Shown piece by piece: positions 14,773 to 22,366 of a DNA stretch of 64,000 nucleotides. Where the stretch lies: NCBI GenBank assembly GCA_938075675.1, contig CALJHE010000002.1, forward strand, positions 62,001 to 126,000. Direction: 5' to 3'. Position 1 is the stretch's first letter. Each line of letters starts with the position of its first letter. The position numbers and the translations under genes are program-made. Below the pieces are notes generated by a model. The model worked only from the letters and a program-made list of their open reading frames with translations, searched no databases and was not told the origin of the DNA. The stretch is from Candidatus Poseidoniaceae archaeon. GTDB taxonomy: Archaea > Thermoplasmatota > Poseidoniia > Poseidoniales > Poseidoniaceae.

Positions 14773-16610
14773 TCCCTTTCAACACGTTTTGTAATGTGGA
14801 TTTTGGAATTTCGTGTGACGTTTCCTCGAACTTCCACTGCCCAAGCATCAATCCCGATGTTGGCCAAAACCACCGTATCACCAACTTCAGCTAAGTCGTA
14901 TTGTGGCCCCCAATCGTTGGCCCATCCTTCAACTTTCATCGCACCGGTGGCATCAAGTAGCATCAAGCCTTTACGATGCCATTCTTTTCCATTACGGCCA
15001 ACACCACGCTTTTCAAATTTGTAGACAAGTTTTCCAGTTACGTTCCAACGGGCTCTAAATTCCATGAGGTCGGATGCAGTTTCATCAGGTGAAGCGTGAA
15101 CCATACAAGCATGAGGATCAATCTTCAATTCGATTTCGCCTTTCCAATTCACTGTAGGAATGACGTTCTCTAAACGGACGATATCGCCCTTGACAAGTTC
15201 AGACGGCCAAGACGACCTACCGTCCTCGTGTGCGTCGACTAAAAAGACAACTTTAGCGAACTTGCTTCCTTGAGATACTGTCACTTGAGGGCGGCGTGCC
15301 TCTTTCATACCCATCACGCTGAAGACTTCACCCACAAGCGTCATTCGTGGGTCAAGTACACCGATAGTTGTTAGGTCGATTGGAGTAGAAGTTCCAGGCA
15401 ACTGAATATTTCCACCTTCTGGCAATTCATCATCCCCATCGCCGCCAGGGCAAACCTCAGCCCAATCGCAACGTTCACAGCGAACTTCATCAGGGGCTTC
15501 GATAGGAATTCCACCTGCTTTGAAACCACGAACTGGAGCTGGTTTTGGAGGGCATTCATCAAGAGAAGGTGTGGTTTTGCGTAGTTGGCGCCAAAGCTCT
15601 TCCAACTCCACTTCCATTTTTGACATTTCATCTACATCAGGGGACGGTATAGTTTTGATAGCGTCCGCTCCAAGATACCAAATCTCCAATCCATCGACTT
15701 GTTCCTTCTTTCCGTGAGTTACCCACCACAACATGGCATACATTCGTAATTGTTCCACGTAATTGCCAGAACGGTCTCCACGTCCAATGCTCGCTTTCAA
15801 GTCTACAATTGTAATCTTTCCATCCCATCGGTACACGAGGTCATATTCACCTTGAAACCAATGTTCGGGGTGAACTGCATTCATTGCAAACTTACCCGCA
15901 TTCGGATCGACAAACCAAGGTCGAGCAATCTCCCATGCCTCAATCAAGGTCACAGCACCTTCAACGGCAAGAGGATGGTCGTTTGAGAGAGAGTAACGCC
16001 GTGCATCAGGCGCCGGCCATTCAGGGCGCTGTCCTCTTCGCCATTCTTTCAGCAAAGGGCCTCCATTCGCTTCCATGCACCTCTGGACTTCTTTGAGATG
16101 CATATCGAGTCCATTAACGCACATTTTGAGGCAATAGTCGGGGTCAACCGAATCCCAATCGCCTGCTTTACGTTCGTTCTTTTGCCACTCCTCTCTCATC
16201 GAGTCCAATGCTGGATGAAGATGCGCTTTCAATCGTTCTATAGCCCAATCTCGCAGTTCATCCATCGACATAGGCAGCATATTATTTGGTAGACGAAGCA
16301 ACCGTTCTGCCGGCCATGGGTCTCGACTTGTTCGACTGGGAACTCCATTCGCATCGAGAGGTATGGCCGAAAGAGTGTCAGATGAGGCTTTAGCAACCAG
16401 CAATGCAGGTGATTCCATGAGCATTCTACAGAAGACCTCTTCAACAGCACGGCCGACATACAACACTGGAATTTGTGGCATCTTGAAACGGCGCACTTTT
16501 TCGTAAAACCAGAGCCGAGGACAAGACCTGTAGGCGTTGACTTGGCTTGAGGATAGCCGGTTGTAAGGGCCAACTGAATCATCTTCTGGCTGAGCGAGTC
16601 GAACGGGCAT
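14769..16610 (-). CDS. Fe-S cluster PD-(D/E)XK nuclease with C-terminal OB-like folds (copy 1)
   Basis: 613 aa of the RecB/Cas4/Dna2 nuclease superfamily. The core reads GEYD (254-257), IVDLK (268-272; D270 and K272 catalytic pair) and QLRMYAMLW (motif with Gln and Tyr). Four cysteines, C30, C378, C381 and C387, are placed as in Cas4, AddB and Dna2 and would hold a 4Fe-4S cluster around the nuclease. After about residue 415 come two beta-rich segments that look like OB folds (about 418-515 and 525-613). No helicase domain is attached. A single-stranded DNA nuclease or processing role is inference. A second diverged copy follows the same plan immediately upstream on the strand. Confidence 0.78.
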   Translation of the reverse strand: MPVRLAQPEDDSVGPYNRLSSSQVNAYRSCPRLWFYEKVRRFKMPQIPVLYVGRAVEEVFCRMLMESPALLVAKASSDTLSAIPLDANGVPSRTSRDPWPAERLLRLPNNMLPMSMDELRDWAIERLKAHLHPALDSMREEWQKNERKAGDWDSVDPDYCLKMCVNGLDMHLKEVQRCMEANGGPLLKEWRRGQRPEWPAPDARRYSLSNDHPLAVEGAVTLIEAWEIARPWFVDPNAGKFAMNAVHPEHWFQGEYDLVYRWDGKITIVDLKASIGRGDRSGNYVEQLRMYAMLWWVTHGKKEQVDGLEIWYLGADAIKTIPSPDVDEMSKMEVELEELWRQLRKTTPSLDECPPKPAPVRGFKAGGIPIEAPDEVRCERCDWAEVCPGGDGDDELPEGGNIQLPGTSTPIDLTTIGVLDPRMTLVGEVFSVMGMKEARRPQVTVSQGSKFAKVVFLVDAHEDGRSSWPSELVKGDIVRLENVIPTVNWKGEIELKIDPHACMVHASPDETASDLMEFRARWNVTGKLVYKFEKRGVGRNGKEWHRKGLMLLDATGAMKVEGWANDWGPQYDLAEVGDTVVLANIGIDAWAVEVRGNVTRNSKIHITKRVERD

Positions 16611-16657
16611 AGGAGTGAGTGTTATGTCGAATGTTCTTGAACCCTACTCTCCAAAAA

Positions 16658-18430
16658 TCAATCCTTGACCTGCAAACGCGTCTTTCTTGAATCAATGCGT
16701 AATTGCGGCAAGCCAGCCCTCCACCCGATTTCGGCTGCCATCAACTTCAATCGTTGGCCGGGTCGGAGAGATTCCATTTGCCCGGTAATACTAGAGCCAA
16801 ATGAGGCAACTTCAACGACAGAATGACCGTCCCAAAGATGAACATTCATCATCGTCCAAGGCTTGGCATCGAGTCGTACCCCCGAGCGCTTTCTCACGCT
16901 CAAAATTATACCTTCAACGTTGGCCCTGGTTCGCAGTAATCCGATCCGAGTCGTACGCTCAGACAATGTGCTCGAAGTGTTAGCGAACTCTTCTTGAGCC
17001 TCGTCCAAAGGTAGAATGCGTGTTCTTGAATCGACGTACAACCGAGGAGAACCACGCCAAACACCCGGAAGTGCATCGAGAATTACAATGTCTCCATTTG
17101 GCTCCTCATGCAGTAAAGGATAGGCTCCTGGCTCACTCTCTTCCACAGTAATTTGTGCACTGCCAGCAACCAACATAGCGCCCAAAACCGGCTCACCAAA
17201 GTGGTTTGGTAACGGACCCCAAGCTCCAGTGAACTTTCCTTGTACACTGACTCGTTCAGGAATCGAAGACAACAATTCACTCGGAGGAGAAAGTTCAACC
17301 TCTCGGATCGGAGTAATATGAGTGAGAAGTTCTTCTCCAGACCAATCACCTTCAACACTGCGTGACAAACTGCACCAATGGCATCCAGCAGCGCTTCCGT
17401 CGCAAGCATCCGAAGGGAGCGATGGGAGAGTTGCAGGCCCGGAACCCATGGTTTGCATATCTGAATTGATTTGGAAGAATTCCTTCGACATCAACGGATA
17501 ATCATCTTTTTGCGGAGCCTCATACAACACTTTGTGCGGTCCGTTGAGGTACCACCCCTCCATTCCGTCAACGCACTGACCATCATGAGTTTCATGCCAT
17601 AGCCAAGCATAGAATCGGAGTTGATGTTGAAGTGACTCTGCAAACTTGGAACTCGGGTCACCGGATTTGATGTCGATTAATCGTATTCGACCGTCCCACC
17701 TAAGGACCAAATCCAATTCACCTGCAGCCCATCCCTCAGGATGGAAAAGGCGCTGAGGTTGATGCACTCGAGGGTCTTTCATCCATGGCCTGGCAATGTC
17801 CCAAGCCTCGTTCCAGGTCACGGGTGAACCAGGCTGAGCCCATTTCATGGATTGCTCAGGGTCTGCCCAAGTGCGCATCGAAAAGTTTCGAACTTTTTCC
17901 GGAAGGGGGAAACGAGGTTCATCACCCCATGCTGGAGAAGGCACCGCAAATGGCTGCTCTCCGGATCTGAATGCCTCCAAATGAGGACCGCCATTCATAC
18001 CATAACATGCCTCAACTTCGGAGAAAAACAAGTCCAATCCATACTGTAGTCGGGATTCAAACGAATCAATTTCAACATCATCCCAAGAAGCGTCTGGAGC
18101 GTACCATAATCCTTCATCCCACAGTTTCTTTCCTTCGAGAAAAGCTTCTGACGCTGCAGTTTGGATATGCGATTCAATCCATGCTTTGAGTTGCTCCAAG
18201 GATTCTATAGGAGTTTTGGGTCGACGCATCATAAGCCCACATAATGCGTCCTCTAACACGATACCAATGACTTGCGATGGGCGAAGTGGGCCGGAAATCC
18301 CAACCTTTGAGCCAAGAAACCATTGGCGTTTACAGCGCAGGAACGTTGTAAGGCCACTCGCTGAGATTCGAGAGCGTGAACGCCCTAATGGCCCTCCGAG
18401 CGGTGGAATTCCAACAGGCACGAGCATCAC
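16658..18430 (-). CDS. Fe-S cluster PD-(D/E)XK nuclease, copy 2
   Basis: 590 aa, the same architecture as the copy ending at 14769. The core has GELD (237-240), LIDIK (251-255) and QLRFYAWLW. Cluster cysteines are C33, C343, C350 and C353, with the CDGSAAGCHWC spacing differing from copy 1. The C-terminal 200 residues are again beta-rich. The ELTQ-like start SASGLTTFLRCKRQW parallels SSSQVNAYRSCPRLW in copy 1, so this is an old tandem duplication. It lies 3 bp downstream of the ABCE1 stop and 47 bp upstream of copy 1. No CRISPR array or other Cas gene is nearby. Start may be ATG 18430 or 18427. Confidence 0.75.
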   Translation of the reverse strand: MMLVPVGIPPLGGPLGRSRSRISASGLTTFLRCKRQWFLGSKVGISGPLRPSQVIGIVLEDALCGLMMRRPKTPIESLEQLKAWIESHIQTAASEAFLEGKKLWDEGLWYAPDASWDDVEIDSFESRLQYGLDLFFSEVEACYGMNGGPHLEAFRSGEQPFAVPSPAWGDEPRFPLPEKVRNFSMRTWADPEQSMKWAQPGSPVTWNEAWDIARPWMKDPRVHQPQRLFHPEGWAAGELDLVLRWDGRIRLIDIKSGDPSSKFAESLQHQLRFYAWLWHETHDGQCVDGMEGWYLNGPHKVLYEAPQKDDYPLMSKEFFQINSDMQTMGSGPATLPSLPSDACDGSAAGCHWCSLSRSVEGDWSGEELLTHITPIREVELSPPSELLSSIPERVSVQGKFTGAWGPLPNHFGEPVLGAMLVAGSAQITVEESEPGAYPLLHEEPNGDIVILDALPGVWRGSPRLYVDSRTRILPLDEAQEEFANTSSTLSERTTRIGLLRTRANVEGIILSVRKRSGVRLDAKPWTMMNVHLWDGHSVVEVASFGSSITGQMESLRPGQRLKLMAAEIGWRAGLPQLRIDSRKTRLQVKD

Positions 18431-18433
18431 ACC

Positions 18434-20212
18434 TCAATGATCGAACGAATAGTAATCGCCAATTCCCCGTTGTTCCCTGTCTTTTCGACTTTCCATCTTG
18501 TTAATCCGTGGGCGCTTTGAGTCGTGATCACGACGGAAGGTGACATTCACGCCTTGTAAAAATCGATTCATCCCGTCGCGGAGTTTGAAAGGTCCCTCAG
18601 CTTTACCGTGAACGCCTCCCTCACCTTCGAAGACAAGTAAGGAGTCACTTACAATATCGATGAAGTAGACATCGTGGTCAATAACGAATGCTGATTTCTC
18701 GTTGGCTTCCATCGTTCTACGAATCGCTTTGGCTGCCTCCATGCGGGCATTTGCATCCAAGTGAGCTGAAGGTTCATCGAGAAGATACAAGTCTGCATCA
18801 CGGCCAAGGCAGATAGCGATAGAAACGGCCTGACGTTCTCCACCGGATAATTTCTTGACTCGCTTAGGAAGAAGTTGGTCGACGCCTAAAGCACGAATCA
18901 CGTTAACATTGTACTCTCCAACACGCCACTTTGGGCCGATCTCACTGTCGAGCCATAGTTGAACACTGCAGTCCATGTCAACGTCAATGTGTTGAGGTTT
19001 GTAAGAAATGGTTGCGTTCTCAGTAACCCAACCTTCGTCGTACCCATGCTCACCTGCCAAGACTTTGATCATGGTCGACTTTCCTGTTCCATTTGGACCG
19101 ACGACACCCACAACTTCCGAGCGGTGGACAGCACCTTCTCCTGTTGTCAGTTTGAAGTCACCAAGCGTTTTGGTAAGACCTCCCCACGATACCACTTCCG
19201 AACCTATTTCTGAAATCCTGTCGCTGTGGTTGAGGAACTTAATCGGTTTATCTCGAATACGAACATTTTGTTCTGGAAGGAAACCATCGAGGTATGTATT
19301 GATAGCCTGACGGGTTGTTCGTGCAGGAGTAAAAATTCCGAAAGCACCTTTCTTTCCATAGACAATATGGACCAGATCAGCCAGTACATCCAGAACTGCA
19401 AGGTCGTGTTCAATCACAATAACTCTCTTGGTTTCAGCCAATTTTTGTATAATGCGGACGATGCGCATTCGTTCGTGTATGTCCAAATACGAGGAGGGTT
19501 CGTCAAAGAAATATACATCGACATCTCGCAAAAGTGTAGCACAGATAGCCATTCGTTGTAATTCTCCACCAGACAATTGCTGTACTGTTCGTTCCAGAAG
19601 ATGGTCAATTCCTAAATCACTGGTCAGCTGTTCAAACATGTTGCGTTCATCGACCCGCGAGAGTAGATCACGAACTGTGCCCTTGATTTTCTTGGGGAGG
19701 CGGTCAACATTCTGAGGTTTGAGGGCAACCCGGATGTCCCCTTTTTTGACTGCGACGAAGAAGTCACGTAACTCACCCCGTGGAAGTGATTCAATAACTT
19801 CGTCCCAATCTGCTTCCTTGTTGAGCCAGTCACCAAGGTTTGGAATCATTCTCCCCGATAGAGCATTGATTGCTGTTGATTTACCCATTCCGTTCGGGCC
19901 AAGAATACCAACTACGCTTTCCTTTGAGGGAGTAGGGAGACGGAACAATCTGAAACCGTTCATTGAATATCTGTGAATCATATCGGTTTCTAACTCACTT
20001 GGAAGTTGTTCAATGATGAGAGCGTCATGAGGACACTTATTGACACAGATTCCACATCCAATACAGAGACTTTCCGAGATGTGAGGCTTACCAGTTTTCT
20101 CGTCGAGAATGATGCATTCCTGACCGTTTCGAACCGGTGGGCAAAATGCATGGCATTCATCGTTACACTTCTTTGGTTGACAATTGTCCTCTTTGAGGAC
20201 TGCGACTCTCAT
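18434..20212 (-). CDS. rli: Ribosome recycling ATPase ABCE1 (RNase L inhibitor homologue)
   Basis: 592 aa; splits post-termination ribosomes into subunits in archaea and eukaryotes. The N-terminal Fe-S domain has two ferredoxin-like sets, CQPKKCNDECHAFCP (from residue 11) and CIGCGICVNKCP (from 50). Two ABC ATPase domains follow: the first Walker A is GPNGMGKST (105-113) with signature LSGGELQR, the second is GPNGTGKST with signature LSGGERQ, each with a DEPSSYLD or DEPSAHLD Walker B. The C-terminal hinge with FRRDHDSKRPRINK is typical. ATG 20212 has a GGAGGTGA SD. It follows rpl10e on the same strand across a leader with two hairpins. Confidence 0.97.
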   Translation of the reverse strand: MRVAVLKEDNCQPKKCNDECHAFCPPVRNGQECIILDEKTGKPHISESLCIGCGICVNKCPHDALIIEQLPSELETDMIHRYSMNGFRLFRLPTPSKESVVGILGPNGMGKSTAINALSGRMIPNLGDWLNKEADWDEVIESLPRGELRDFFVAVKKGDIRVALKPQNVDRLPKKIKGTVRDLLSRVDERNMFEQLTSDLGIDHLLERTVQQLSGGELQRMAICATLLRDVDVYFFDEPSSYLDIHERMRIVRIIQKLAETKRVIVIEHDLAVLDVLADLVHIVYGKKGAFGIFTPARTTRQAINTYLDGFLPEQNVRIRDKPIKFLNHSDRISEIGSEVVSWGGLTKTLGDFKLTTGEGAVHRSEVVGVVGPNGTGKSTMIKVLAGEHGYDEGWVTENATISYKPQHIDVDMDCSVQLWLDSEIGPKWRVGEYNVNVIRALGVDQLLPKRVKKLSGGERQAVSIAICLGRDADLYLLDEPSAHLDANARMEAAKAIRRTMEANEKSAFVIDHDVYFIDIVSDSLLVFEGEGGVHGKAEGPFKLRDGMNRFLQGVNVTFRRDHDSKRPRINKMESRKDREQRGIGDYYSFDH

Positions 20213-20282
20213 TCATTCACCTCCTGTTGCTGTAATGTTTGCTTTCGGTTCGGACTTAAGGAACTCTCGCCCAATAAGCCTC

Positions 20283-20318
20283 AACAAACGAGGTTTGTTT
20301 GACACTGGGCTTGGCCCA
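20283..20318 (-). promoter_or_regulatory. Two tandem hairpins between rpl10e and ABCE1
   Basis: In the 113-bp gap, a stem of TGGGC/GCCCA with a three-base loop (20306-20318) starts eight bases after the rpl10e stop. A second stem AACAAAC/GTTTGTT with a three-base loop (20283-20299) follows it. Both are perfect and tightly spaced. They could form an attenuator, terminator or processing site; only the pairing is seen directly. Confidence 0.5.
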
Positions 20319-20325
20319 ATGGGTT

Positions 20326-20865
20326 TCAAATGAGTCCCTTGAGGTGCTCGTGTCCCTTGATGAGGCGTACTGTGCAAGGGGTTGGGAATTTCATGCTCGC
20401 CTTGCGAAGTGCATCACGGGCGGTCAGGTAGTTCTCTGGATGAACTTGCAAAGAGATCACTCGCTGTCCACGCTTGACACGGGCAGCAGTACCGACGTTC
20501 TTTCCGAAAGCACATCGCATACCTTGTGAAACACGGTCAGCACCTGCTCCAGTTGCTTGCTTGTTTTCACGAAGGACATGATGAGGGAAGGTGTGGACAC
20601 GGAGAGCGTATCCTTGGGTTCCAGCAATCTTACGGATGGTTGAGTTGGAGATAACACGGGCAGCTTCGAGGGCTGTGTGTCGGATTTGACAGTTGTTGTC
20701 AGCACGGAGTTCCATGACGACAGGGAACTTTCCTGTCTCCGCAGCAACACGGTTTCCGACGTGGTACTGGTGAATTCTGTTGTTTGGCACACCGCCGATG
20801 TACTTACGTCGGGTGTAGGCAGGACCTTTGAGGCGGCGATACATCGATGCTGGTTTACGTGCCAT
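20326..20865 (-). CDS. rpl10e: Large-subunit ribosomal protein L10e (uL16)
   Basis: 179 aa, the archaeal/eukaryotic uL16 that lines the tRNA accommodation corridor. Recognised by MARKPASMYRRLKGPAYTRR at the start and later GKFPVVMELRADNNCQIRH, HVLRENKQATGAGADRVSQG, MRCAFGKNVGTAARVKRGQ and ISLQV. The frame is open to 20910, but the family N-terminus fixes ATG 20865, which has a GGAGAG SD. It is divergent from the membrane-anchored propeller gene at 21014 and upstream of ABCE1 on the same strand, giving a translation-linked pair. Confidence 0.97.
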   Translation of the reverse strand: MARKPASMYRRLKGPAYTRRKYIGGVPNNRIHQYHVGNRVAAETGKFPVVMELRADNNCQIRHTALEAARVISNSTIRKIAGTQGYALRVHTFPHHVLRENKQATGAGADRVSQGMRCAFGKNVGTAARVKRGQRVISLQVHPENYLTARDALRKASMKFPTPCTVRLIKGHEHLKGLI

Positions 20866-20974
20866 GATACTCTCTCCAAGCACTCCTGCGACCAATGTTT
20901 CCTTTATCATCTCTCCGCTTCATCCGTTCGGCACAAATTCAAGAAATGTGGAAGAACTCCTTCGTTCACATTTC

Positions 20975-20982
20975 GATAAAAG
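20975..20982 (+). promoter_or_regulatory. Candidate TATA element in the rpl10e/propeller divergent region
   Basis: CGATAAAAGG lies 32 bases before the ATG of the gene at 21014, which has no SD, so transcription would start close to the ATG (short-leader or leaderless). The opposite strand reads CCTTTTATCG and could serve rpl10e. Position and composition are the only evidence. Confidence 0.35.
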
Positions 20983-21013
20983 GTTTCATGTGCTCCTTTC
21001 ACACCCTTCAATC

Positions 21014-22258
21014 ATGGCGAAGGGGTGGCGTGGACTTCTTGAGGAAGAATCTGAACACCAGTGGCTAGCCATGGGTGGATTTTTCGTATTCATCATCATC
21101 GGGGCTTTGCTGATTCAAGGCACATCTACCCTCCCTGGGGTAGACTATCGAACCAACGGTTTGGACGAAATGGATGGCCGAGTACTGGAAATAATCTACG
21201 GCGACTCTGGCTCGTATACTGCAATGGTCATCAACAACGGTGAAGGCCAACTCTTCCATCACAACAACGATGTCGAAGTTCACGACATAGGTGGAGAATA
21301 CCCTGATGTACTCGGACTCAATTTCATCACGGAATTGCACGATGGTAGCATCGCAGTATCTCCGCAGAACAACACCCTTGACATCATCCATGTAAACGCT
21401 GAAATGGAGCGCACCGTTCTACCGCTAACCGATGGCGAAGAACAATTTGACGTGCTGGATTTGGCAGAACAACAATCAGAGGATTCCTATCGCTGGCTTA
21501 TGGTCACAGATGAGGCAGAATCTTCCGGTCTTCGAGGCTTTGGACCGGTAGGAAGTGCACTGCTTCCAGTTGATGAACCAATGAAAAATGCAGACCTAAC
21601 GGTCGCAACACCTGCTCCATCAAACATCAACTGGAGGATGGTTGAATCCTTAGGCGATGGCCAATGGGTAGCCGTGGGCTCCATGGGTAGCGTATTCGGG
21701 AACGATGATAGCCCAGCAACCCCGACGAAACATCCAGTCATAGGATTCATCACATGGAACGACGGCCCTACTGCGCCAATGCTGACATCTATCGAAGAGA
21801 TCGACAAGGGTGAAATCCATTCACTTATCCAACTTGAAAACGGAACATTACTGGCTGCTGGAACAGATTCGGCACTTTACATCGCCAAAGACCGAACAAC
21901 GACTTCTATTGATGTAGCAAGTGTTTCGGCTTCAATCGATGAAACTGGAAAGATATGGTTGCTTGGCAGTAAAGGTAGTACATCCGTAATTCGATTCGCC
22001 GATGGAGAATTGGAAACTTTACCTCTGTCACGCCCGATTCCCCTCAACATCGAAGTCTCTGATGTATCAGACGACATCCTCCATGCGCACGGAGTCAATG
22101 AGAACGGCGAACCTGTGACCTACTCTATCGACACTTTGGCAATTGGCTCTATAGAGAGTGGCCGAGGATTTTTGAACCTTATGTTCGTTGCCATATCGAG
22201 CGTTGTGCTTGGTGTAATGTTATGGACGGGAAGCAAGAGATTGATTCAAAACCAATGA
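21014..22258 (+). CDS. Membrane-anchored beta-propeller-like protein
   Basis: 414 aa. A charged N-terminus (MAKGWRGLLEEESEHQW) is followed by one hydrophobic helix (about 20-37). A large beta-rich domain with repeating propeller-like units comes next (for example DGSIAVSPQNNTLDIIHVN and NGTLLAAGTDSALYIAKD), and a final helix at about 388-406 is followed by a short basic tail. The bulk is therefore outside the membrane, tethered at both ends. The frame opens at 20828, but the upstream part reads through the rpl10e promoter, so ATG 21014 is preferred. Ligand unknown. Similar surface propellers occur elsewhere in this window. Confidence 0.68.
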   Translation: MAKGWRGLLEEESEHQWLAMGGFFVFIIIGALLIQGTSTLPGVDYRTNGLDEMDGRVLEIIYGDSGSYTAMVINNGEGQLFHHNNDVEVHDIGGEYPDVLGLNFITELHDGSIAVSPQNNTLDIIHVNAEMERTVLPLTDGEEQFDVLDLAEQQSEDSYRWLMVTDEAESSGLRGFGPVGSALLPVDEPMKNADLTVATPAPSNINWRMVESLGDGQWVAVGSMGSVFGNDDSPATPTKHPVIGFITWNDGPTAPMLTSIEEIDKGEIHSLIQLENGTLLAAGTDSALYIAKDRTTTSIDVASVSASIDETGKIWLLGSKGSTSVIRFADGELETLPLSRPIPLNIEVSDVSDDILHAHGVNENGEPVTYSIDTLAIGSIESGRGFLNLMFVAISSVVLGVMLWTGSKRLIQNQ

Positions 22259-22289
22259 TGTGGAATTTGTCTCAGAAAAAAGGACTTCT

Positions 22290-22307
22290 TTCTCGACGGC
22301 GCGAGAA
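22290..22307 (+). promoter_or_regulatory. Hairpin in the leader of mutS
   Basis: TTCTCG (22290-22295), a six-base loop and CGAGAA (22302-22307) form a six-base-pair stem, 60 bases before the mutS start and 31 bases after the stop of the preceding gene. It may end the upstream transcript or sit in the mutS leader. Weak evidence. Confidence 0.3.
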
Positions 22308-22366
22308 CCTTCATGTGCTCTCGGCAACGACAGAGAACTCCAGCGAGAGTAAGGAGTGTATCGAGT

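Noticed and set aside
14769-18430. Possible CRISPR-Cas locus because of Cas4-like nucleases
   Set aside because: No repeat-spacer array and no Cas1, Cas2 or effector gene was seen in the window, so these are not called cas4.
20828-21013. Extension of the propeller protein upstream of 21014
   Set aside because: It would overlap the rpl10e start region and promoter, and lacks the hydrophobic N-terminus needed for the membrane anchor.
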